Source: Symbiodinium natans
Lineage: Eukaryota > Sar > Dinophyceae > Suessiales > Symbiodiniaceae
DNA: 64,000 bases
NCBI GenBank assembly: GCA_905221605.1
Contig: CAJNDS010001224.1
Coordinates: 1,259,556 to 1,323,555 of the forward strand
Direction of reading: 5' to 3'
Shown here: piece by piece, positions 36,001 to 48,000 of the stretch
Position numbering within the stretch: position 1 is the first letter of the stretch
Layout of the letters: each line of letters opens with the position of its first letter
Position numbers and translations under genes: made by a program
The notes under the pieces: model-generated
What the model was told of the DNA's origin: nothing
Databases searched by the model: none
Seen by the model: the letters and a program-made list of their open reading frames with translations, nothing else

Positions 36001-39000
36001 CTTCTCAAAGTTTTTGCCCCTTTGCTGACCCTAAGTGTTCTCTGACCCCTGAGAAGTATGTAGCCTTGCATGGCCCATGCTCGTAGAATTTATTCAGGGT
36101 TTAGGGTCTAGTAGGCTTGGGGTGTAACAGGGCACCCAAATCCACCTCAGGTGAGGGGCTGCATTGAAAACCTGAGTCAAGCGAAATGACCACATGCCAC
36201 GAACAAGTCCTCCCCAAAGAGCCCAATATACCCCTGAATCAGGGAAGACGCCCTCAACTATCCTAAGGGTCCCTGCTGTGGTTTGAGGTAAATTCCTAAA
36301 CGCCAAACAGGTTATGCGCGTTCCAACAATGTAGGCGGGCAAGTTGGGCGCTTTGAGTTCTCAGGTTCTGGACAACAGCAATGAGGCGCATGGGCCCAGA
36401 GGGCGCTAGGGCACCCACTCCTTTGCCTCACTTCGTAGACCTCTGTTAGGGGTCCAAATTTATTTTTTGTCTAGGGTTGGGATTCAGGGGTTTGTGGGCT
36501 CTCTTTCTCGTTTTTCTTCTGGGGGACTTTTCGGCCGAAACGTCCGCGAAATGCCAAAGTGCAAACCCAAAGCCCAGGCAAAAGGCCCTAAGCTTTAAAC
36601 TTTAAACCCCTTGGGGCGACTGATGTCCACTGCTCCTGTAGTGCTGCAGAACCTTGCCCCTGCATGAACCTAGTCCAAGCCCTTGCTATACCCTCATAAG
36701 CAGTAGACCCTAAACCGTAAGCCCTAAGCCGTAAAAAACATGCAGGTTGTCCCCTGGGATCAGAGCTCCTTCGTGGCAAAGCCCGGGATTTTCCCTCTGA
36801 GGGTCGTCAGAAAGGCCGGTTAGAGGGCTTTAAGGGACAGCTGGGGATGTTCCCCCTTATATCGTACCCGCTATTATATTTCCTATCCAGGAGTGTTAGT
36901 ATAAGGGGGCACATCCCAAGGGACAGCGGTTTAGGGTCTGCTTGGGGCCGTGGAGGATTTGGGCAGAGCGGTTCAGGTTTTTGCTTTTTGGCGGCTTTTT
37001 GTAACTGGGGACAGAACGGTTTAGGCTCCTATCGTGTGAACTCCCCACACCGGAACCGTGCCTTCGCCCTAAACCCCAAACCCTAAACCCTAAACCCGAA
37101 ACCCTAAACCCCAAACCCTAAACCCTAAACCCTTTGTTGCGTGCGCCCTCAGAACGACGACGAGTTCGACAAGATTATGGATGCCCAGCTCTCCGCGGAG
37201 CCTTCGGCTGAAGATGTTTTTGGGGTTCTTCTTGTTACTTATTCCTATTTTCCTATACTCCTCCTAGTTCCTAATTCTTGTAGGAATATTCCCACATTCC
37301 CACATTCCCATATTCCCATATTCCCCAGATTCCCATAAGCCCATATTCCTATATTCCTATATTCCTATATTCCTATATTCCTATATTCCTATATTCCTAT
37401 ATTCCTATATTCCTATATTCCTATATTCCTATATTCCTATATTCCTATATTCCTATATTCCTATATTCCTATATTCCTATATTCCTATATTCCTATATTC
37501 CTATACCTCTATACCCCTATATTCCCACATTCCTATATTCCGATTCTTATCTTTTTCTGATTCTGTATGTGTTTGTTATGTTGTATATTCCCAATTAGTA
37601 TTTATGTTTGTAAGTACTGTTAGTCGTTAGGGGTTCCGGTCTTAGGGGCTTAGTACTTGGACCCTTTTGACTTAGCAAGTAGGGTTAGTCAGGGGGTTGT
37701 GGGGACTAGAATAGGGTTTCCAGAGGATACTAAGTAGACTTGCCACGTCAACAGGGCTTCCAAGTAGGCACAGCCTATGTCAACCCTAAACCCTAAACCC
37801 TAAACCCTAAACCCTAAACCCTAAACCCTAAACCCTAAACCCTTCAAGATCCCTAGAGGGGCTATGTTGGGAGTCTAGGGCTTCGGGCTTAGGGCTTAGG
37901 GTTTAGGGTTTAGGGTTTAGGGTTAGTTACACAATTCAAGGGTACGTGAGTTTGGATCCCTTTGATTCATCTGTAGTGTTGGGGGGGGGTTCAGTTCAGT
38001 ACACTCCCCCCCATAATTCAAAGCTCGCCTCCGAAAATCGTAAACAGACACTAAACCCTAAACCCTAAACCCTAAACCCTAAACCCTAAACCCTAAACCC
38101 TAAACCCTAAACCCTAAACCCTAAACCCTAAACCCTAAACCCTAAACCCTAAACCTAAGACAAAGGGTTTAGGGTTTAGGGTTTCGGGCTAAGGGTTTCG
38201 GGTTTAGGGTTTAGGGAGGATGTTGCGGGATGCGAGCCGCGGGACTGCCAGCGGCGAAATCTTGGCGGCCAGCTTCACCTGACAACAGATGGCGGCGGGC
38301 CATCACGATGCCCATAGTACGCCTCTCCTGTTCTCTACTAATTACTTGCTGAAGAACCCCCAGAAAATAAAAAAACAACAAATAAGAATTCCTTTATTAC
38401 CCTTATAAGGAAGAACATTTTTTGTTTTGGGGGGTCTTAAGCAATTAGTAGTTCTGTGCACGCATACAACTATAATGCCACGCAGGACTGGGCAGGTGAG
38501 GTGTTGCTGGCATTTTGTGCCTCAGGGCGCGTGCTGCAGTGCCCGGTCTCAAGCAGTGCTCAGCGGAAAAGGACAATTATGAGGCCGAACACCAGCATCA
38601 AGGTGCACTTCACCGCAAACTCAGAACTCTGGCGTAGATACCCTAAGGCTCCATGTACCTATATAGTATATATACTTGGGCCTTAAATTGGTTCTCATAT
38701 AGTAGCTTTAGGGCCCAAGCACATACTATATAGGTACATGGATCCTTAGGGATAGCAATGCATGAACAGCCACCGTCAATCGAGGACTCGGATGAGCAAG
38801 AATCTGCCCCTCCTTAATCCGGGAGGAGACCTTGAAGCCTCATAAACCTCAGTCTTAAACTTGGTAGCCCACTGGTACCCTTGTCCCTTGCTTTTGGTTC
38901 AAGGCTCTCTTCTCAAATAACCAACCAAAAAGGGTGCTCTTAATATGGTTACAGGGGTACCAAGTAAAACATAGGAGAAAGACGTTCCATCCCCGAAAAG

Positions 39001-42000
39001 GGCTGCAAGTTAGTTACCATACTTCCTAACCCTACTTAATTACCCATGCAGCTTCAAGTATTTTCCCCTAAGGCCTTCAGACTAACCTCTTCGCATCTGC
39101 CTATGGCTTAGGGTTGTTTAGGGTCGCTGAGTAGTCAAGCACATGAACGAGCCACTTCTGTACCCAGTGTCCTCCCTGTTTCAGCGGGCTTAGGGTTTAG
39201 GGTTTAGGGTTCAGGTTTTAGGGTTACCGTAGATCTTCAAGTATCCCCTAAACCCTAAAGAAACCCTAAACCCTACACCCCAAACCCTATACCTTTCTTT
39301 TCCCCGACGCAAAACCAAAGGAGGCAAGGTTCAGCATCCTCAATCCGAGAGCTCACTTGGATTTCCTTGTCTTAGGGTTTAGGGTCTACGTACGGGGTTT
39401 CGGGTTTAGGGGGGTTCAGGGTTCAAAGGGTTTAGGGTTTGTAGGGTTACAGGGCTTGTAGGGTTTATAGGGTTTATAGGGTTTACAGGGTTTATAGGGT
39501 TTACAGGGTTTATAGGATTTGTCGGTTTTATAGGTTTTATAGGGTTTACAGGGTTTATAGGGTTTACAGGGTTTATAGGGTTCATAGGGCTTGTAGGGTT
39601 TGTAGGGTTTAGGGGCATTGGGGGGCGATTCTTCATCCTAGACGTGCTCTCCGTGGTAAGGATGCCTCCAAGCTCAAGGGCAAGGAGAAGAAGGAGTGGT
39701 TCTGTGCCTCGGCGGCATGAAAATTGAACCCTAAACCCTAAACCCTAAACCCTAAACCCCAAAGCGGGCATGTAGGGAATGGCCCTCAAAACATAAAAAG
39801 GTGCCCCGGCTTCCTATGATGTTGCTACAGGTGCGGGGTTCTTAGCGGGGTGCCATCAAACCCTAACCCCTCAACCTCAAACCCCAAACCCTACACTCAA
39901 GGGGTTGGGTTCTGAAGCCCAAGTTAGGTGAGTGACCTTTAGTCTCCTTGCTTAGTTTATGTCAACAAATTTCCCTAGGAAACTTAGAGGGTTCAGGGTC
40001 TCTATGGCGTTTAGGTGTTAGAGGCTGTAGGGTTTAAGCACATGCCTAAACCCTAAACCCTAAACCCTAAACCCTAAACCCTAAACCCTAAACCCTAAAC
40101 CCTAAACCCTAAACCCTAAACCCTAAACTTGCTGAACTCCTCGCCGGAGGTTGGTGGCATCAGAAGGCTGTTTGTCCGGGCTTCGCGCTCCGACAGAACC
40201 CTTGCGGCATCGGGTTGCCCAGGGGCTCCAATATCCCTTGATTAAGGAATAGGGTTTAGGGTTTAGGGTTTGAGGTTTGGGGTTTAGGGTTTAGGGATAT
40301 TCCTGTATTTAGAACAGGGTTCCTTATATACTTTAGGGAGTATTCCTTAACTAAGGAGTCTTGGAGTCTCTGGGCGGACTGTGAGCGTTGCAGGTTTGGA
40401 TTTTGGCACGGAGGAACCTAGTAGGAATCAGGAATTGAATGTGTTTCTTGTAGGGGAGGCGATCCAGTTCCCAGACTACAGAGGTTGTCTAAAAGACCCT
40501 CAACCCTAAACTCCAAATCGCACTGCGTGTCTGCATGGCAGGTGGCAAAGTTAAGAATCCTACATGAGGCTCCTTCCTGAGGCCTGGAGGCCCTCAAACT
40601 CGACCACGAAAAGGAGTTCCATGCTAAGTGCTCAGGGCAGCACTGACCCTGAGCCCTGAGCCCTGAACGTAGATAGCCGCTAGCCAAAATCCTTAACAAA
40701 TGCGTGGTGTGTAAGGTTTAGAAAGAGAAGGCATGTCTCACTAAGTCTAGGAGGGTGGTGAAAGAAGGGGGCCTTGAGACGATGCCAAGGAACATCTTGA
40801 CCCTCATCATCGCAATATCATCCATGGCGGAAATCCTCCACATGGAGCATATCAGGCACTCGCCCTAAACCCTAAACTCTAAACCCGAAACCCTAAACCC
40901 CAAACCCTAAACCCTAAACCCGGTTCAGGGAGTCGGGGCTGCCGGGTAATCCCCGCACATATTCGACTGCGAAGCATCCTGCACCCTATGCAGGGGGGGC
41001 CCTAAACCCTAAACCCTAAGCCCTAAACCCTAAACCCTAAACTCTAAACCCTAAACCCTAAACCCTAAACCGTGAAGGGTTCGGGGTTTGATGATGGCTC
41101 AGGGTGACGGCCGCTTTTGAGTCGGCGCGGAGTGTTGTGGGACCTGTGATTGGGGATCGTTTGCCCTTCCTGTGGAGAGCTTTTCCCTAACCCCTCAACC
41201 CTAAACCCCGAACCTTGCAAAATCTAAAAACCTTCAACCACTCGCTCAGCCTTCTCCGAGTCATGACATGGTCGAGGCCTACACTATACGAAATGGGAAA
41301 CATCGGAACCCTTGAAGTTAGTGCCGGGGGATGAGAACCCGGAGAGCCCCCAAACCACCTCAATTGAGGAATATACCTTAAACCATATAGGGATCCTTAT
41401 ACTGTATCATGTTTTGAACATCTCTTCCTTAATTAAGGGGGGGCATCCGGCTCTTTGGAATCCAGCTTGCAGCAAACCGCAAGCCCTGACTATACCAGCA
41501 CATCCCGGATGTTTGAAGCTTCCCCCCCTGTACCCTAAAAACCCTAAACTAAACCCTTTGCATCCCCCTCCCCCTTCCCCCCAGGGTTTAGGGTTTAGGG
41601 TTTAGGGTTTGGGGTTTAGGGTTTAGGGTTTTGCCCCTCCCCCCCGCCTTCCCCCCCACACAAAAAGAAAACACGCAACAACGAACAAAACATCCAAGGC
41701 AACAAACATCGGCACTTCAACTCTCAACAAGCTCCCGAGGATCAAAGCCCGGCGCCAGAATCGCCTAACCCTGCGTAGCTCCCTGAGGGAGGCTCATGAA
41801 TAGTTACAATTAGGGTCAATGATGGTGACCAGAGTTATAACCCTATCTAGGGTACCTGTAAGGCTTATAGGAAGGCCTAAACCCTAAACCCTAAACCCTA
41901 AACCCTAAACCTTAAACCCTAAACCCTCAACCCTACTGATATCTACCCATGAACCTCCAAGCAAGCCAGGGGATGGGAGAACGACATGTCCCACAACAGT

Positions 42001-45000
42001 CTGCAGCTGGGCCGGCTTGAAACAGCTAAAGGTCGTGCAGGGTTTAGGGTTTAGGGTTAGGGTTTAGGGTTTAGGGTTTAGGGTTTAGGGTTTAGGGTTT
42101 AGGGTTTAGGGTTCAGGGCTTAGGGTTTAGGGTTAATTGGGTTTTTTGGCTCAAGCTCATTCTGTCACAAGGCTTATTGGGTCACGAAAGTGCACAATCA
42201 CAAGTTTGATTTGCCTTGCAAGTACAGTTACCATTGGGTTCGTAGAGCCATGAACCTGCAAATAGGTCTAGGACCCAAAACTTTACCTAAACCTCCACCC
42301 CTAAACCTTAAAACCCACCCTAAACTGGCCTTGCTCAATGCGATGACGGAGTTTTTTCTATTAGGGACCCAGTCATACAGCCCCCAAGAAACTCTTACAC
42401 GTGCCTTAGAAGCGTACCTGAAGAGGGGCATCTGAAACCCTAAACCCTAAACTCTTTGGCTCGAGCAAATTTTCAGACGGCTCAAACTTTCCGACCTTCC
42501 GTGCATTCCAGTTGGGCCCATGCTGCCGACAGCCTCGCGATTTCGCAGCTGCAGGTGGCGCAGGTCCTGGCCTCCCTCGAAAAGGAGGCGGTGCAGGAGC
42601 TGCCGCTGTCACCAACACATGTGCAGCAGGCCGAGACCCAAGGCTTGGCAGAGGAGCCAGTGCCTTCATCACAGGAGCTGCCAACATGCTGGCTGGCCTG
42701 ACTGCGGAGTTCCTCACCAGAGGGCGAAGGCACTGGTCCGAAAACAATAAGGGCCGAACCATCACTCGCCCAGTCTCTGGAGGGAGGGACGGAGAGCTTA
42801 GGCATCTTGGCGTGGGCGACTTGCGGCACAGTAGAAGCCACCTCCGCCTTGCACTTCGGATTCTCGGCGGTCTCAAGTCGGCCCGGCCAGAGTCACTTGT
42901 TGCATCAGGCGAATAGGTTCTTGTGAAACTGGGCGCGCCAGCCCGATTGAGTTCGGTGCTCCGGCACATGCGCCCAAGCGCTTCAAAAGTTTGATCACAC
43001 GCTGGCGTTTGTGGCCCTAGAACTTGACCTTGGATGCGTTGTTTGAGGTGGCTGGCCAAGTTCGACGTGATTCGGATGACTCTCCTATGCCAGCGCCGCC
43101 AGCCGTTGCTTCTGGTCGTATTGCTATTTGGCCACGCATCCAGAAACCCACACGCGACCTCGACTGGACAACGGCCCGGCCAAGGACAAATCAGAGCAAA
43201 AACAGGAGGTGAAGCAAATTTTGCAGCTCAAGGACGGCTTCTTGCGGGGACAGCGCAGCACGCTGCACGACATGAAGCCTGCCTGGGTGGAAACACGCGA
43301 GGCGAAAAGTGTTGTGGACAGCATGGGGCTTGCAAGAGGTAGAGAGGATGCCTGAATCTGCCAAACGCGAAAGGCGAGTCCAGTCTCAAAAAGTAGTAAC
43401 ACACTCGGGTTACGTGCTTGACAGTATGTCCACGCGCACTAGGCCGCCAGAAAATTATTTCAAGGTTTGCGTTTTTTGCAGTCATATGAGTGCACGTCTC
43501 GAGTTCTTGTCAGTTATTGTGTTTTCCAGACGCCGCGACAAGCGGCGGAGGACCTCATGACCAACAACTGCAGGGCGCCGGCTGCTGCCAACAACATGCC
43601 CGCAGAACCACGCGTTTAGCTTCATGACGGCAATGTGCCTGAGGATTTTCAGTCTTCCCCATGGCCCTGCGCCACCGCAACTGCCGCAGCCGGCAGTGTC
43701 GAAGCGACTGAAAAGTTGAATGGTGACGGAGCATAGATTGCTGCAGATGTCTGTTCGCCGCGGATGTGTACCTGGTGGCCAGGCCCATGCGTGCCGCTCC
43801 TTGGTCAAGAAGTATGGGGCCATGGATTTTCGTGGTGCGTGCACCAGTGACGATCCTTGGGTTTGGAACCAGGACGAGCAGGACAATGACGAGGCCTGCT
43901 TGCTTGAGGAGGCGATGATGGTTTGGAACCAGGACGAAGAGGACGATGACGAGTCTCCAATGGTGGCTGTGGGCCAGGATGAGGACACCAGCCACACCGA
44001 GTCTCAGGAGCCAGAGCGTCACGGCCTGGACTGAGGCTCCACATGGGCAGTTCCTTGCAAAGCTTGAGTGCTGGCTGCCAAGCATCACCTTCGGTTCCAG
44101 TTCCAAAGCAAAACCGGGGCTGAGAGATCTTCGGTGCCCCCCATTCAAGTCTCTTAGCGTGTACGCTGCGTCGCAGTGCATGTTACACGGAGTGTTGGCC
44201 ACTGTAACGTTCCTTTTCTTGTTTCCCCCCCCTTCCCCCCAATGGCAAAGCTCGCGCGCCCCTGCACTCGTCTTCCTTGAGGGCCCCCGTGTCTTGTTTA
44301 TCTGCTTTCCACTCTCCAACCCCTCCCCTTCGGCCCGCTTCGTGTTGCCATCCCTTTTGGCGAAGTCCCCCGTCCGCAGTTGCTGGGACTGGCTCACCTC
44401 CTGCCTCCTGCAACCGATGTCGCAGCGTCGCCTTGGCTATCCTCTTCGCTTCTTCAACTTCTCTAGTGGCCAAGCCACAAAAGCGATTCGCCAGTTTAGT
44501 ATACACAGACCGCGTGTCTGTACTCTGCATGCCTGTTGTGCTATGCCAGCACTTAGATTTGCGGCTCGCACTGAGTGCTACAGGCACCAACATGCGCGAA
44601 CCCTCGCAGTCTACAGCTTCGCCTCAGATTAGGGACTTTGCACGGAGGGCTGAACTCCCAGTTGCCAGCTCACTTTCTCGCAGTGCCAGGTTGGCTGTGT
44701 CTTTAGGGTTTAGGGTTTAGGGTTTAGGGTCTAGGGTCTAGGGTTTGAATTATCAGATATTTTCAAGGGCCCGCGCAGCGGAGAAAATTTTCAAAATCAG
44801 CACCAAAAGGCCCGCGCAGTGGAGAAAATTTTGAATTTTGCCGTTTTCGGAGGCGGGCGCAAAGGGCAACCCAAAAAGCAACCCGCAAAAGTCAACTTGC
44901 AAAAGGCAACCCGCAAAAATGCCCTCCTCAAAAGGCCTCTGATGTATGGGCCTAGGATGAGGGGCAGAGGCAGCGCAAAGTCACCAGGACCCGTAGCCGG

Positions 45001-48000
45001 CTCCAGAAAACCGCAAGCCCGAAGCCCTGAATAGTAATTTGGGAATGCCGAAGCGTCCATGCAAGAATGACACGTTCCCAAGAAGCCCGCTACTCCTATT
45101 TAGGGAATAGACCTTTCAAATATTCAATAAAAATATATGTATATAGGCATACTATGGTTTGGGGTATATACATATATATATATAGATGTATGAATAGTTA
45201 TCGTTGGGGGCCTATATCGTGAGTACGGCTTGTAGGGTCTATATTCTTTAATTAAAAGGGGATACAATTAATGGGGGAACGCTGAGGCTTCATCTGCATG
45301 GCAACATGCGCTTTCGAGTCTACCTCCTCCTCCGCGTGGCCACTTGGTCTACTTGAAGGTTCATGGTACTTATTAACCAAGGGGTTTAGGGTTTAGGGTT
45401 TAGGGTTTAGGGTATTTAACCAACTATAGCTGTACCTAAGCCCCTTAAGTGCCCTAACATGGTTTTAAGTACAGTTCTAGGTACAGTTATCATTGGTTGA
45501 TACGTACCATGATGAACCTCCAAGTAGGAAACGCAGACGGGTTCAGACCCTAAACCCTAAACCCTAAACCCTAAACCCTAAACCCTAGACCCTAAAAGGT
45601 TTCGGGTCAAGGCCCTGGCTTTTTCACGGGGTTTAGGATTTGGGGGGTGAACAAAAGGGTGTACTTTGGGATAACCCCTACAAGGCCCTTTAGGGGTATG
45701 ATAAGTAGGGCCTTAATAACCACATATAACTGGGCTTATAATTATTACCCTACTTATAGTTGGGATAACCCCTCTAAGGCCCTTTAGGGGTATTATAGGT
45801 AGGGTTATAAGTACAGTTATCACTGGTTAGTAAGTACCATGAACCTCCAAGCAGGGTTTGCAATGCGCCATCCCTCCTGAATGTCATGCAGTGCTCCCTA
45901 TGGGAATCCTCGATAGTGGCTTCGGACATGCTCGGTCATGATCGCACGCGCCCACCCCCAGCACGTTCACAGAAGCCCTCCGCGAGATCTGCTTCTTGAT
46001 CTGCCTTGGCTGGTGCCTCCTTGCCAAGAAGACCACGTGGCTGGAGGAAGGCGGGGAAACGTCTCAGTGTGCTTCCAGGGTTCTGGGCGTGCATCCTGTA
46101 AAGCTGATAGCGCGTGATGAGCACATGGAGTGCAACACGTGCTAGGGTTTAGGGTTTAGGGTTTAGGGTTTGGGGTTTGGGGTTTAGGGTTTAGGGTACC
46201 CGAAAAAGGTGCAGCTTGGTTGTCCGAATGGCGCACCAAGTGTTGTTTGGTACGCCCAAAATATAGCGTAGCACCGCGCTCAGGCTCGAAGAAATGTTGC
46301 CTCCGGACGGAGCTTCGGAAAGGAGTAGGGTCAGGTCTCGAGAAAGCAGTCGGTTCCCCACTTTCCTGAATGTCAGTCAGGCAGCTAGCCGTAAACCTCG
46401 AACCCTAAACCTTAAACCCGAAACCTCAAATCCTATGGGATGCGACATGGGGTAGGTTAGTTAGTTGTTTGTTGTGTGAGCTTTACTGAGATCAGGAGCT
46501 GTTAGTAGGATGTCAAGCAGATGGGCGAAGACCTCCTGACCTATCTAAACAACGTGACAGAGTGGCCCATGTCCTCACAGGTAGTAGACTAAGAGGGTGT
46601 CCTGCGTCGAGTCTCATCACTGTATGAATTTCTGTCATCCGGTCATGCCCTGCGCGCGACTCCTTGTAGTGTCAATGAGTCAGACCATCGGACCGAATCC
46701 TTGCCTGCCCTGCGCGAGTGCAAGAGCCGAAGCCCCCCTGAACCCTAAACCCGCAGAAACCCCAAGCCCTAAGCCCAAAACCCTAAACCTTAAACCCTAA
46801 ACGCTAAACGCTAAACCCTAAACCCAAAACCCTAAACCCTAAACCCTAAACCCTAAACCCTAAGCCCTAGACCGAAACCATTCCGGAGGCGAGCTTGATC
46901 CGGATGACGAGGGCGACCCGAGGACGCAGCGCAAGAATGCCTTGCACTGGGGCTTCATTAGGGTCTAGGGTTTAGGGTTCAGGGTTTAGGGTTTCGGGTG
47001 TGTAGCCGACGTTTTAGGGCCAGTTTAGGGTGTAGGGTTCAGGATTTATTAGGTTTGCAGGGTTTATGTTATAGGGTTTAGAGTTTGCAGGGTTTAGGGT
47101 TTTGGGGTTTGGTGCTTAAACATAAGGTCCAGGGTTTATGGGAAAAAAGGCTTCAGGGCTGATGATTTTTTCAAAGGGGAAGGTGCATGCGTGCTGGCGG
47201 CCCCAATGTCCATTGCTCGAAAAGGGGTTGAGGCCCTTCAGGGGTTTAGGCGAGAAGGTTTAGGGTTTAGGGTTTAGGGTTAGGGTTTAGGGTTCAGGGT
47301 TCAGGGTTCAGGGTTTAGGGTTTAGGGTTTAGGGTTTAGGGTTTAGGGTTTAGGGTTTAGGGTTTAGGGTTACTTGGAGGTTCATGGGTACTTATAACCC
47401 CAGTTATAAGTCTAGTTATAACCTACTTAGGGTCTTAGGGGGCTTATAGGTGCAGTTATAACAGGGGTTATAAGTACCCATGAACCTCCAAGTGCTATTC
47501 TTCTGGCTAGTCTGATAGTTGACGAGGTAAACCCTGAGCTCCTCCTGCTAAAAAACTGGACAAGTCATTGTGGCACAAGAGCCACAACTAATGAATCCCA
47601 TAAATGCCTGCCTAAACTCTGTACCTCCTACAAGATCTATCTACAACATTCCTGTAAGCCCCCCCCCCCCCCCCCCCCCCCGCCCAACAAAAAAAGCAAA
47701 AAAGCTGTACTTACAAGTCCTGTACACCCCTGTCCTGCAAGTCCTCAGCCCCCGCAAGGGCTGAAAGGCCGCTACCCTAAACCCTACTAGACCCTGAATG
47801 GCAAAAAACACGCAGAAAGTTTGTGTTTGGCCCCCACACTCATGAATAGTTCCCAGATTCTTGGGTGGTTTAGGATTTAGGGTTTGGGGTGGGCCCCAAC
47901 ATAAGAATCGCGATCCTATATGGTCACAGATATGGGATGCCGATCGGAGAAAGTCTCCGTCCTAAGACGCTCAATCTATGGGGCTAAACAGATTCACGGG

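Noticed and set aside
38880-38910. Another spliced-leader relict (TTTTGGTTCAAG)
   Set aside because: One change in a 12-base match, no telomere tract or coding block beside it; it lies in a foldback-like sequence.
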